A stretch of DNA of 64,000 bases, from positions 90,527,038 to 90,591,037 of the forward strand of contig NC_052349.1 in NCBI RefSeq assembly GCF_009727055.1, written 5' to 3'. The translations under genes and the position numbers were made by a program. Position 1 is the stretch's first letter. Each line of letters starts with the position of its first letter. This DNA comes from Benincasa hispida (Eukaryota; Streptophyta; Magnoliopsida; Cucurbitales; Cucurbitaceae). The notes under the pieces are model-generated. The model made no database searches. It was given only the letters and a program-made list of their open reading frames with translations, and was not told the DNA's origin. This document shows positions 44,613 to 56,136 of the stretch, one piece after another.

Positions 44613-45260
44613 TTCCTCTTGCTTATACGTGTCGCCCTCATCTTTTAGTGCTTTTTAAAGGACATTGAATGTTCTCTCCTATAAAATGCTTCCTCAATCC
44701 ATACTGTTGAAGTTTTTTAGGTCCTTCACATTGTCGAGCAACAATTTATCAGTAGTACTTTCATCTTGTCTTTTCCTATCAACCCCAGCTTATTATAATA
44801 GACAAGAATAATCTTCATAGCATCTAGGTCATTATCAAACTCTAGTTGTTTATACCATTCTTCAAAGGCTGTCAAGTGCATTTTCTTTGCCATTAAATTA
44901 TTGAAGTACTTGGTCTGTAGTGATTTTGTCAATTCAACATTACGAACCAACTTAGTAGGTGACCACCACAATCCTATCACCTATGGGAACTTCTTTTTGG
45001 AGAATTTGACGATCTTCTCATTTAAGTCAAAGTTCATGGAACCTACCCTAGTGATCTGCCCTCAATAAGATATAATGAACTTGAGGGTTGTTGAAGACTA
45101 TGTCCATATCCGTAAACTGTTCAAAGACGATGCTTCTAAACAAGTCAAGCTGGCTTTTTATAAACTTCTCTTTGACTATCTTATTTGCAATCCCAATGTG
45201 AGATGATAAAGGTTGCAACTTGGCCAAGAAAATGATCTCAACAACAATGTTTAGTTATTC
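44613..45260 (-). pseudogene. DUF1985-type gene remnant
   Basis: From high to low coordinates the minus strand reads SHIGIANKIVKEKFIKSQLD, FRSIVFEQFTDMDIVFNNPQ and HYILLR. After a frame change it reads FDLNEKIVKFSKKKFP, a stop, IGLWWSPTK, and FDNDLDAMKIILVYYNKLGL (in the open part 44726-44980). It ends with NVKDLKNFNSMD near 44640-44690. This order matches DUF1985, a plant domain often found N-terminal to Ulp1-like peptidases in genes linked to DNA transposons. One frameshift and at least two stops make it a pseudogene. Element D inserted within it, and CACTA-2 lies just upstream. Confidence 0.72.
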
Positions 45261-45461
45261 ATCTATTTTTGCAAGTAAACAAAACAAAGTTAGAGAAAAA
45301 ACAAAAACATATTGTTTGGCTACAAATTAGGTACTTCTGTAAAATTCTCCTTTCTTCCTCTTGTTTATTTCCAAAGTTCTTTTCCTCTTATTTCTTCCTC
45401 CTATTTCTCTCTAAACCCTCTCACCTCTTCATTCCAAACGGTCAGTTGATGCTCTTCTCTT
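45261..45461. other. T/C-rich spacer before CACTA-2
   Basis: Pyrimidine-rich on the plus strand. It may be upstream or intron sequence of the DUF1985-type remnant. It ends in CTT, the left target duplicate of CACTA-2. Confidence 0.4.
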
Positions 45462-46334
45462 CACTACTACAAAAATTGCATTACTTGACATTTTTTCACA
45501 GTCCAGTATCAGTGTTACTTAACATTTTTAAAAACGTCAAGTAAGCCCGTGCCAAGAATAAGATAAATTTTTTGATTGGCTAGAAGCGTCAAGTTGCAAA
45601 TTGCTTGATATGTTATAGTTGTCAAGTATATGAGATCTGTTAACTTATTTTAAGTGTCATATATCTAAATTCTTGACATTTATTATGGATTAAGGTTTTC
45701 ATAACTTGACAGTTTCACTTATCAAATGTAATTTCCCATTCACCTGAAAACTGATAACTTAAAGAAACTTGATACGTTTTGCTTGTCAAGCTTTTAAAAA
45801 AAAATTGTACTATTAGAAATTACCTATATAATGTTTTGTTTTGAAGTCATATAATGATATAGAGGATTTATCAACCAAGTAAACAAACAACATATATATT
45901 GAACTATTTAAACTTTTTCAATCAACCAAAACTATCCACCAACCTAGCTAACAAAGTGCATATATATCCTTGAACATAGTTGTCATATATATACTTATAA
46001 CCATAAAAAGTTTACAAAATTTGTAACAAAGTCCATACATGAACAATCTAATTTGTAAGTTATATAGAAGACTATCAACCCAGCCATGTGAACAATTTCA
46101 AAAAGAATGTTTCATCCAAATATAAACTAAAATCTCAAAAGAAAAAACCCAAATATCTACAATTATAAAAATTACACCAACTATATATATTCAAGTACCC
46201 CATATGATCAACACACACATTTCCAAAATTACCATATTAACATTCTACCCCTACATCCAATATCAACAATATATGCCTAACCCATATCTTAAAAAAAATG
46301 ATTGTCAATATCCAAAAAATGCAGATCATCACCA

Positions 46335-47218
46335 TCACATGTAGTGACCGAAAAATTTAGGTAGCTCTACTCGCACCTCGTCCAACTCAAATTGACTATA
46401 TGTGTCCCTTGTATCAATCTAATATAAAGCCCAAATATTGAAGTCAATACTTGTTTTGTCAAATGTAATATATTTGAACTATTGAGAATATTACAAATAG
46501 GTATTAATTAACAACATACTGAATATGTGACTACTTTGCTCCCTTTAGTGATAATATCTCTCATGTATATCATCACATAATATCAACATTAAGTGGTTCC
46601 AACTTGTAAAGGACACTGCAATAATACATAAAGGAAAATAATTTATGTTGCATACACATTAGGAATACCCTACATATATATAATTTCATTAACAAATAAA
46701 TATGTTTATACTTGCCTTTACAGTTTTCCTAATGTTTGTTTTCGATATTTTTGAATATTTTTGGGATCAAAAGATCGCAATAGCCCTATTGCCAAGAAAC
46801 AACCATAAAACAGTAAAATAAATTAAATTTTAAATGACGAAAAGCATCATAGGACAAAAGGTTAACTTACATGTCTGTTACGTATCTGATATCTACTCGA
46901 GATAATGTTCATAATAAGTTAAGATAATAGACGATATCATCATACGCATTAATAGCCAGTAGTGCCTAATGACCACTAAATAAAATACAAGTAGTATATG
47001 TTTACTGTTAATGCAAGAACTTTTAATGAATTGATTAGTAAAATTTTACTTACCTGGATTAAAAGGAGAAAAAACGATTTGGTTTTATTGTGAAGCCATT
47101 AATCTGCTACATAGGCTCCAAGCCCTAATTTCTTCAATGTTTTAACCAGCAGATATAAGGGACGAGTCAACAAATATGTACTTTGAAACTTCTTTTGAGT
47201 GCAAGTACCTATAAAACT
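46335..47218 (-). pseudogene. Ulp1-like (C48) cysteine peptidase pseudogene, at least four exons
   Basis: On the minus strand, exon-like blocks with consensus splice sites occur in order. 47218-47054 reads SKYIFVDSSLISAG, a stop, NIEEIRAWSLCSRLMASQ, ending at a GTAAGT donor. A block near 46800-46725 reads SFDPKNIQKYRKQTLGKL. 46615-46520 (AG acceptor, GTATGT donor) reads CPLQVGTT, then a stop, Cys, a stop, YYVM and MRDIITKGSK. 46418-46335 reads IDTRDTYSQFELDEVRVELP and ends at a stop. Plant Ulp1-like proteins have ECGYYVMRYM around the catalytic Cys; here the flanking Glu and Gly codons are stops although the Cys codon survives. The family cleaves ubiquitin-like modifiers, and such genes are often carried by plant DNA transposons. 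This copy is not functional. Confidence 0.72.
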
Positions 47219-48308
47219 GAAAACCATCCATGAATTATCAGCAACAAGTAATTATAAATTATAATTATAGTTCAAAATTTTCCAAGAGAGAAAGAAACCC
47301 ACCATGAAAATAGAAACAAACATCAAATAAGACCAAAGTTTGACATCTTTATGAAATGTCAAGAATAATATTGCAAAAAACTATGGAAATTTTTACAACA
47401 AATATCAAAGTACAAGGGAAGTTTTTAGAATTTAGCCTAAAAGTAAATGAAGTCATAATATCAAATGAGTTCCATAACAAACTTAAAACTTAAATTGGTA
47501 TATCAAGAGGATTCATTCATTCTCATCCTCCCTTCATATCATTGAAATTCAAGTCTCGGATTAAGTGAGGATTGCAGAAAAAGAGTTTAAAGTCATACAC
47601 ATTCATTAAATCTATCATCATTCCAGCCATAATACAACTTCAACGTTTCTTTGAGTTTAAAAGCATTAAAAAATGATAGCTTCTTCATCTCCAAAAAAGA
47701 AATAAAACAAAACTTAACACAGATACATTCGTAATATCAGCTGAATTCATCAGTCACTACACCCATGTGCAAGACTAGTAAATAAATAAATAATCAAAAC
47801 AAAAGTACCCAACATAAGAAAACACAGAAAAACACTACGAACGGCAGAGAGGAACACTAAAAGAAATTAGATTCAACAAAGAGTGGAACAAAGAGAGTAA
47901 AAATGAGAATAGAAAATAATAAAGAGAGTAAAAACCCACCAACAAAACAAAGATAAACATCAAATAAGACCAAAGTTAGAATCACATTTGAGCAAGAACC
48001 ATGCCAAAAATCTCCCAATAAAACCAAACAAAAAATTATAATATAAACAACAAAAAAGAGTAGAAACCTACCAACTAGCTACAAGTACTATCAAAATTTC
48101 AGTCACATTAGAGCAAAAACTCCCAAATAAACCCAAAGAGACCAACATTAGAAGAGAAAGAGAGAAACCCACCAAGAAAATAGAAAGAAACATCAAGCAG
48201 AGAGAACACCATCTATTACAAAGAGCTGAAAAACCTAAAGTAAAGATCCAAACAAATATTTTAGAAAGAAGAAAGTAAGTAGAATCAAAATGTGTGAATT
48301 GAACTTAC

Positions 48309-48480
48309 AGGAAATTTGCGTCGGTTCTGTCGTCGATGCAGCAGCATGGAACTATCGGCGATAGCATGGACCACCAGCGACAATGTGAAATCACCAACGA
48401 CAGTGTGAAATCTCTTCTCGACAATGTGAAGGCACCAGTTATATCAAACCCTAACTTTTGAGTACAATTGCACGAGAAGA
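48309..48480 (-). other. Possible 5' exon inside CACTA-2
   Basis: This GC-richer patch contrasts with the AT-rich interior of the transposon. On the minus strand it contains repeated TTTCACATTGTCG-like words and ends at a TTCCT/GTAAGT donor. Its place at the transposon's right end fits a first exon of the Ulp1-like transcript, but no conserved protein is seen. Confidence 0.4.
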
Positions 48481-48784
48481 AGAAAGCGTTCTGGGTGTGG
48501 CGTGTGCGAGGGATGAAAAAGAAAAAATGAAGCCAGCGCCTATTAAAACTTTCCTATGCAAATTATATTTGACATTTTAAAAATGACAAGAAAACAACAA
48601 TTAAACTTGATCTTTCTTAAATATCAAGTATTGTGTCAACATGAAAAAAATCCGAAAAAATCTGCCAACTTCCGTTTTCTTGACGTTTTTCTTTAAAATT
48701 ACCTATTACTTGATATTTTTCATAAAAACGTCAAGTAATTAAAAGTTGCAAACGTCAAGTAATACTATTTTTGTAGTAATGCTT

Positions 48785-50339
48785 ATAGATATCAAATAAA
48801 AACCCTAACACGTTTGTAACCAACTAGCCAAGTATATGCACCCGAAACGAAAACCAAAAAACAAAACTGACAAGGAAAATGAAAAGATAAATATTAAAAA
48901 AGTGTTATCTTTCGAGATACTAGCAGTCAGACTCAATGGATAAAATTGGTGGTCGAAATTAATTTGCTAAGAGAATTTGGGAATTGGAGAGAGAGAAACC
49001 CAATGCAAAATATATATGATTTCTCAATCTGACATTTAGAATTCATTTAAAAGTGTTAAAGTGTTGTATTAGACATGGAAAGAAGAGGAAAAAACCAGAG
49101 GGATGAATGAAAAATTCATTTAAAACAGTGAAGTGTTGTGTGACAAGGAATGAAAGGAAGAAACAGGAGGAAGGAATGAGACCAACGTCCAACGACAAGC
49201 CATCACACGTGTTTCAGGGTCAAATGAGTAATTTTACGAGTGCCTAGTGTAAAAAGAGTACCAAATTTTATTTCATTTTAAATCTTGAGTCAAATTTCAT
49301 TTGGGTCTTAGGGATCATCACTCATGTGTACAAAATTTCAAAAATCATATTTTAACTATGGTTAAAATTTTCATTGAAATTTTGATTGAAATTTTGAGAT
49401 TTTGATGGCCTCGAAATTTTAATTCGGGAAAATTTCGTTTTTCCTCCAATTTCAACAAAATTTCAAGAATATTTTGGTTCCCCCATTTCGATGAAATTTC
49501 AAATTTTTGAGAAAATTTCGAGAAATTTCGATATTTTGTAAAAAAAAATCGATTTTTTTCACATGCCGATATCATTCTCAATAAAGGATTTAGCCTTTTA
49601 TATGTGTTACTTCTTAAATTTCCAATTTTTCTCAATTTTTAGTTTAGAACTTTCCTTTCTAAAGAATTTGAATTTGAAAAAAACCATATATCTATTTTTA
49701 ACCTCATTCAATCTTTTTCATTATTTTTCATATCATTTCACTTGAAGATTGAATTGATGTAAGTTTTTTTTTCTTCTTTACCATCCAAAACTTTCATAAT
49801 TTTTACATCATTTCACCTCAAAATATTCCTAAACTCTATATTATTTTGTAATAATTTTTATATATTTTTAAAAATTTCTACTATCGTATCAACATTTATT
49901 TCTACTATCGTATCAACATTTACACAGATATTTACAATAGATATCTAAACGTTGTCTTACTTTATAGAAAATGTGACTAAAAATGATCAATTATAGTCTA
50001 ACTAAATTATCATCAAAATTTTATTAACTAATTATAACAATTTCCATCCATCTTCATATGTATCCATAAATTTTCATAAATTTTTCAAAAATTTCCATGG
50101 ATACAGATATTTTCATAAAATTGGATCTCCATATTTGCAACAACATTTGTATTTTGAAACTTGATTTTAACCAAAAGAAAAGAAGTGAGAAGCAAGATCT
50201 CCGCCTATTTGAGGAGCGCACAAAACTTATGGACCTTCATCTCTACAATCATGAGTTAAAAAATCCATGGCAATTTGCAAAACAAAACCTAAACCCCCGA
50301 AAACCCCACCAGAAAACGCAGCCCATAACAAATATCCCA
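48785..50339. other. Intergenic AT-rich DNA upstream of the PPR gene
   Basis: No supportable gene. It contains a 230-base patch (49340-49560) dense in AAATTTCG / CGAAATTT words, and an exact 24-base tandem duplication of TTTCTACTATCGTATCAACA... (49875-49898 and 49899-49922). A plus-strand frame starting at 50097 shows no homology and probably covers the promoter. Confidence 0.5.
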
Positions 50340-50754
50340 CCCTCTCAAATTTTCAGACCTTTCCTCCGCTTGGATCCCTCACCGCAGTCCTTTCATTCTT
50401 CATACACCAATCTCGATTCTTTCCACCGCACTTCTTTCTCTGAATCGCCCCCTTTCCTTTTCTTTTTCAACAAATCTTATTGTTTCTAATGGTTTTTGGA
50501 TTACTACATCACTGTTCTTCACATTCTCGCTGTTTATGCACCGATTAGTGTTCTTCGAGTTTATTTTAATCGGATTTCGTTTCTGGGTGTGTTTCAATTT
50601 GTCAAAAATCACTGCTTTTCATTATTGAATTAGCAGCGGCTTCTCGGTTTATCCAGTTTGTAATTGGGGGCACTGGCTATTTTTTTCAAGAACGACTTAG
50701 ATCTTGATTTTGATGGATGGGTATGTTTCTTCTTCCTGAGGAGACGCCTAGAAC
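50340..50754 (+). promoter_or_regulatory. Probable promoter and 5' untranslated region of the PPR gene
   Basis: Pyrimidine-rich patches (for example CCCCCTTTCCTTTTC near 50448-50465) like plant Y-patches lie 290-400 bases upstream of the start codon. I cannot identify a clear TATA box or the transcription start. Confidence 0.4.
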
Positions 50755-51945
50755 ATGCTCTCTCTGCGACCCATTCGCAGATTCTGCCATGCTGCTACAT
50801 CTACAGACACCGCTGCGGCTGTATTGAATCACGTTCAGAACTCGAAGCCTCTCGAGGAACCTGCCCTCGTAAAGCTTAAAGCAGAACGGGACCCAGAAAA
50901 GCTGTTCCATCTCTTTAAAGCCAATGCGCACAATCGGCTTGTGATTGAGAATCGATTTGCTTTTGAAGACACTGTGTCTCGACTGGCTGGAGCTCGTCGC
51001 TTTGATTACATTGAGCATTTACTTGAGCATCAGAAGACTCTACCACAGGGGCGCCGTGAAGGATTCATTATAAGGATCATAATGCTATATGGTAAGGCTG
51101 AGATGATCAAGCATGCCCTTGACACATTTTATGATATGCACTTATATGGCTGCCGTAGGACTGTTAAGTCTTTTAATGCTGTGCTTAAGGTTTTGATGAA
51201 GACCCGTGATTTAGGAGCCCTTGAGGCATTTTTAAGTGAAGCTCCAGAAAAATTCAATATTGAGTTGGATATTATTTCTGTTAACATTGTTGTTAAGGCC
51301 TTTTGTGATTTGGGTATTTTAAATAGAGCTTATCTTCTCATGGTAGAGATGGAGAAGGTGGGAATAAGACCAGATGTAGTTACCTATACGACGTTAATTT
51401 CAGCTTTTTACAAGGATAATCGATGCGAAATTAGTAATGGTCTGTGGAATCTAATGGTTTTGAGGGGTTGTTTCCCCAATGTTGCTTCTTTCAATGTGAG
51501 AATTCAATATTTGATTGATAGGAGAAGAGCATGGGATGCTAATAAATTGATGAATGTAATGAGGAACATTGGGATTGTACCGGATGAGGTTACTTACAAT
51601 CTAGTAATAAAAGGTTTTTGCCAAGCTGGGTTTCTTGATATGGCCAAAAGGGTTTATTCTGCTTTGCATGGGAATGGATATAAACCAAATGTCAAAATTT
51701 ATCAAACCATGCTTCATTACCTATGCAGAAGTGGGGATTTTAATCTGGCATATACAATGTGCAAAGATACCATGAACAAGAATTGGTTTCCAAACATTGA
51801 TACAATTCATTCATTACTTAAAGGCCTTAACAAGATGGGGCAGCCTGGTAGGGCTCAATTTATCCTAACATTGGCAAGGAAAAGGGTACCTCCTTTCTCT
51901 ACAGCTCAGTTGGAAGCTTTGAATACCACACTGGCCAATAGCTGA
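50755..51945 (+). CDS. P-class pentatricopeptide repeat protein, mitochondrial type
   Basis: This is an intact intronless 396-residue protein. Residues 1-17 are basic and hydroxylated without acidic residues (MLSLRPIRRFCHAATST), a typical mitochondrial presequence. From about residue 101 there are eight PPR motifs. The last six are in strict 35-residue register (173-207, 208-242, 243-277, 278-312, 313-347, 348-382), with the usual 'xPDxVTYxxLIxxFCxxG' pattern, for example PDVVTYTTLISAFYK and PDEVTYNLVIKGFCQAG. No E, DYW or SMR domain follows, so it is P-class. Such proteins bind organelle RNA in a sequence-specific way and act in processing, stability or translation. Length and N-terminal sequence resemble Arabidopsis At1g80150, from memory. 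The ATG is the first in frame. It has no stops and is the only clearly functional gene in the window. Confidence 0.93.
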   Translation: MLSLRPIRRFCHAATSTDTAAAVLNHVQNSKPLEEPALVKLKAERDPEKLFHLFKANAHNRLVIENRFAFEDTVSRLAGARRFDYIEHLLEHQKTLPQGRREGFIIRIIMLYGKAEMIKHALDTFYDMHLYGCRRTVKSFNAVLKVLMKTRDLGALEAFLSEAPEKFNIELDIISVNIVVKAFCDLGILNRAYLLMVEMEKVGIRPDVVTYTTLISAFYKDNRCEISNGLWNLMVLRGCFPNVASFNVRIQYLIDRRRAWDANKLMNVMRNIGIVPDEVTYNLVIKGFCQAGFLDMAKRVYSALHGNGYKPNVKIYQTMLHYLCRSGDFNLAYTMCKDTMNKNWFPNIDTIHSLLKGLNKMGQPGRAQFILTLARKRVPPFSTAQLEALNTTLANS

Positions 51946-54900
51946 AAAGAGATTTTGTAGAATGGTGCTTAGATAAAATGTAACAGAAAGCTCAAAAGGA
52001 GCTCATATTCTTTCTTTTACTTCCATTTGTAGATTACAAAGCTAATTGGACACTGATTTTTTTATGGGGTTACATCTTCAAAAGGTTTCTCTTTCTCTCA
52101 GTAATTTATTCTACCATCTCAACAAAGTTTGTCCCAAGATGAGAGTTCTGAAAGGAATGGCAGACATTTACCATGTTCTCTGTGAGTTATTGTGCAAATC
52201 TCTCTGTAGTCTCTATCATATACACACTTACTTAGGCAACACAAATGCATTCCCAAGTTCACACAAAATTCTATCCTCAATTCTATTTGTAATGTTGCCA
52301 AATACGTACACATTATTTTACATGTTCTCATTTTCGTTTCAATCTTTGTCTTTTGGAATTTGGTTTGATTTTTAATATTTATTCCAAGAGGCATTTGAAG
52401 GGCTTCTGTTATGCATGGATTACAGCCAAAAAATCTCATACAAGGGACATCTGATGTCATAGTTTCGTTGATGAAATGCATATCTTCCCTTGGATTTTAT
52501 CAATGCTTTTGTTGGGATAACATTCAGCGTGTGTTATTTGTTATAGCTTTGTTCTTTTGTTTGAAGGTGGATTCTTTTTTCTTATCCTGTTTATGATATC
52601 ACAGAGATGTCGCAACCATGTTATAAATTGTGCATGCATCAATTTTTTTTGTGGTGACTTTCTAAGTTCTAATAATCTTTGGTCATTTCAGCATCTGTGC
52701 TCTGGAACGCAATGTGGCAATGGGCATAAGGGCAAAACCTTTCCTGTTGGATATTTTTTAGTGTTGCATAGGTAATTTCAAATTTTGTTCGTCTTCATTT
52801 CTGAATATCATTTCCAAGCATTTATAACCACTCCTTTTGTAGAATTAAAACATCAGTCAGAAATCATTACATCATACTTTGTATCGACCTATTCAGATAT
52901 AGCTGCTGAATTCTTTTAGTACGAACCATTTGTAGTTATCTTCCTCTTACCCTTGCTTGAATTCCTGCACTGTTGGAATAGCAGGGAAACTTGATATTCA
53001 CACAAGAGTTATATTATGACACTTCTACTTAGTAAATAGACGAGAAACTTAATCTGTAAAATGACAAAGATAAAAGTAGATTGTTAGAGATAATGTGAAA
53101 CAGTCTCACTGTTTCTCTGCTGTATGTTGATAAATTTGGTGCCCTTTTACTTCTAGAAAGCCAATGCATATTTTTCTAAAACTTCGTCTGTGTCCAAATC
53201 TGTCATCTTGGTGTCCGCCGTTCGGATTAGGTGGAGAGAGTAAAATTAACAACTGTGTGATACAACTTACAGATGGTAGCATGTCAGTGCGTTTCTAATG
53301 TCTAGGAACAATAGGGAAGGTTCATACTGTCTGCTCTGTTAGTTTGACAAGGTTTCTTAAGGTGAGAGACTGCATTTGAGTCTTCGAACAAGGAACTCAA
53401 TCCTCCTCTTATTCTTCTCTGATTAAGTTATGTTACTTGCAGCGGTTCATGGGCTGATATTTGATGCAAAACTCAGCTAAAGCTTTTAGTTTGGCGAGCA
53501 CCTCGTTTAGTCTTTGGTTTATATCTTGTTCTTGAGTCTTGACTATATCTCCAAAGCTAGGCAGGCAGGAAGAAGAGAGAGAGAGACATCATATCAAGTT
53601 AAATGGAGATGAAGAACATACAGGAGCAGTGGCCGTCTGTTTTTCACTAGGGATCTTATTGCCTCAGAGGAGAGGATTTTTTTTTTTTTTTGGTACCTGT
53701 GTTTCTCTTGCCATGAATTCTGTTCTTGTCTGAGTTTTTTCCTTTGTATTTGAATGTCAGTAGGTGAAAGGGAAATGCTCAAATGCCAGATTACAGCGAG
53801 AATCTGCCATCTTTTGGGTACCGTCTCATGTAAATATTTAAGGGGATTTTGATTAAATCTTTCATTACTGTTATTTTTTATAATAATTGATGATAATAGA
53901 AATTAGTTAATAAAGACACTGGTAAATACTTCTTTAAAGTTATTGTTCATGTTCATATCTGTTTTTTACTTTTTCTACATTTTATTACCCTTAAATATTC
54001 CTAAAAATCCATAAGGGTGGAAAGATTCAAACATTTGATTTTTTTATTAGTCGATAGCATATGCTTCAATTAATTGGGCTATACTTAAGCCGAAAAGACT
54101 ATATTAATTAGGGAGTGATTTTCTTTGACAATAGAGAACACTAAATCAACACATAATCTTGGTAAGACAAATATATCTTAGTTACACAGTCATTTAAGAT
54201 GAAACTAAATTCACAGTTTAAATCGATCCAATTGAATCTGTTATTCTTCTTCTCCAACATTAGTATGACCGTCAGCAGTTGTTGCTAAATAATTTTTAAT
54301 AAAAAATAGGTATCACGTCACATTTTCATTAGTAATTGACGGAAATTATGGTGGATGAATTGAGAATGATATTAAATGAACTCTTGAGTAAAAATTTGTT
54401 GTAAGTTTGTCAATGTTGGTAAACTAAAATTCTGATTTTTCTACTTTGTTATCAAAGACTAAATTTGTTATTAAAGAAAAACTATATTATTGTCTTTTCT
54501 ACATTACAGCCATGAAAATCAATAGAGTAAAGGTAATAAATTAGGGGTATAAAGCATATAGCTAATATAAATTTAATTTAGAAGTGAATAAATTTAATGT
54601 TTCATTCAAATCTATTATAAAAATTGATCCACGGCATATTCGACGTTATACAATTCAGAAAACAATTATTAAAATATTGTAATATGCATATATATATTAT
54701 CCAAACCTAGGCATTTTATCTACCTCCAAACACAAATATCTGCGATTCTCAAGGTTTATAGCTCCCTTGGATAAGTCTCTACACGTTTGACTTTGAATCT
54801 ATGCATCCAACGATCCCTAAAGTCCCAATATCCAAATATATTCATATAATATAAGGATTAAAGTTATCTAACGATTTAAAATTTAAAATTTAGCCATGGG

Positions 54901-55689
54901 TTTAAGAACTCTTTGAGTAAAACAATGAGTGGAGTTAACAACTTACTCACCCAACTCCTACTCTTTGGGCCTAAGCCAAACATGCTGTATTAGTTTTGAA
55001 AGTTTCTGAATCAAATAGTAAAAAAAAATTTAAAATTTAGATATTAAACTTGTAATTTAACAAAAGGTTAAATTATAGTAAATATCTTTCAACATTTTAT
55101 TTCTTTTTAAAGATACTCTTGAACTTTTTTCGTTTCAATAATACCATTTGTTACGGGTGAATTTGAACTTGAAAGGCCATGAAAAGACCAGGAAAAATAA
55201 TTCCAAGATAAAATGGACTTAAGGCAAACAAGTCTATTGTCATTTAATTTAATTTGAACTTAAAAGATTACGAAAAGCTCGTATCTAATCTTGAGAGGAT
55301 TAAAAATGAAACATAGGTCAATTCTTCTACAAATACAACATTATAATTCCATATGAGGTAACTTGAACTTCTGATTTCTTCGTTTGCTTGTGTTTTCCAA
55401 TATACCTAATTATTAAATGTATTTTCTTATTTATACTAATTATCATAAGCCATCGTTTTAATCAATGTTAGTATATATAATGTAATTTCAATGTTTTAGT
55501 TTTTTAATTCATAATGTGATTCATGTTATTACTTAACTAGAATTTTATTTTTTTAAAATTGAAAACAAGTGTAAAGTTTAGATTTTTTTAGGTAGTTTAT
55601 ACGTTCATCTACCTTGATGCACTCCATTTTTAGATTGAAAGATCATTTAGCCATCCTCGCAAATACTTCAATTTTTTAGATATATATGT
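51946..55689. other. 3' region of the PPR gene and intergenic DNA
   Basis: The first few hundred bases are probably 3' untranslated sequence (the stop is followed by T-rich DNA). I see no poly(A) signal I would defend and no second gene. A GA microsatellite (AGAGAGAGAGAGAC) lies near 53574-53588 and a T/G run near 53679-53692. From about 53850 to 55689 the DNA is AT-rich and featureless. Short frames here have no recognisable motifs. Confidence 0.5.
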
Positions 55690-56016
55690 TATGAAATTGA
55701 GGAGTACAATGGAACATAACGGATATGGAGAAAATATAATATAATAATATATAAATATAATATAATAACTAAAATTATGAAAAAGTAATAATATGAAAAC
55801 TTAGTGGAAATTTGAAGTGGGTTTCTCACCAATGTGTGTGAACTTAAGATCCACCAAATGTCACTATTTATTAAATAGACAAAGTGGCAAGTAGGATGTG
55901 GTCTTACATGGACACCAAGCATGAATACAAGGCACATGGACAACATGAAGATTAACACATGGCTTTTAAGAACACTAAGCAACGGACATCTATTTATTTT
56001 TATAATATTTATAATA
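55690..56016 (-). repeat. 3' LTR of copia F
   Basis: On the minus strand it begins TATTATAAATATT after the PPT and ends CAATTTCATA. It is 327 bases long. Its end matches the partial LTR at 63933-64000, which ends CAATTTCACA. So the terminal CA of this copy has changed to TA. Confidence 0.85.
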
Positions 56017-56032
56017 CTCTCCCTTGGATGCC
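56017..56032 (-). other. Polypurine tract of copia F
   Basis: The minus strand reads GGCATCCAAGGGAGAG, close to the AAGGGGGAG tracts found before the 3' LTR in this copia lineage. Confidence 0.8.
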
Positions 56033-56136
56033 CATATATATATAAAATAAGTTTCGTTAAAACCTTACTAGGAAAAACCCAATGGGAAAAACCCTAGTGA
56101 AGGAAAAATAGTACATATTTCATATAATATACACTC

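Larger units (their letters stand above)
45462..48781. mobile_element. Complete CACTA (En/Spm-type) transposon, CTT target duplication
   Basis: The left end CACTACTACAAAAATTGC and the right end (reverse complement CATTACTACAAAAATAGT) are terminal inverted repeats, flanked by CTT at 45459-45461 and CTT at 48782-48784. A 3-bp duplication and CACTA ends define the superfamily. Sub-terminal AAAACGTCAAGTAA / TTACTTGACGTTTTT words recur at both ends (45480-45790 and 48545-48770). At 3320 bases it has no transposase I can see, so it depends on another copy for movement. It carries a broken Ulp1-like gene on the minus strand, and a short possible first exon near 48309-48480. Confidence 0.9.

Noticed and set aside
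50097..50489. 130-residue frame upstream of the PPR gene
   Set aside because: No recognisable domain, low-complexity composition, and a position fitting the promoter or 5' untranslated region of the PPR gene.
50686..51018. 110-residue minus-strand frame overlapping the PPR gene
   Set aside because: It is a shadow of the PPR coding sequence, which has repeat periodicity on the plus strand.
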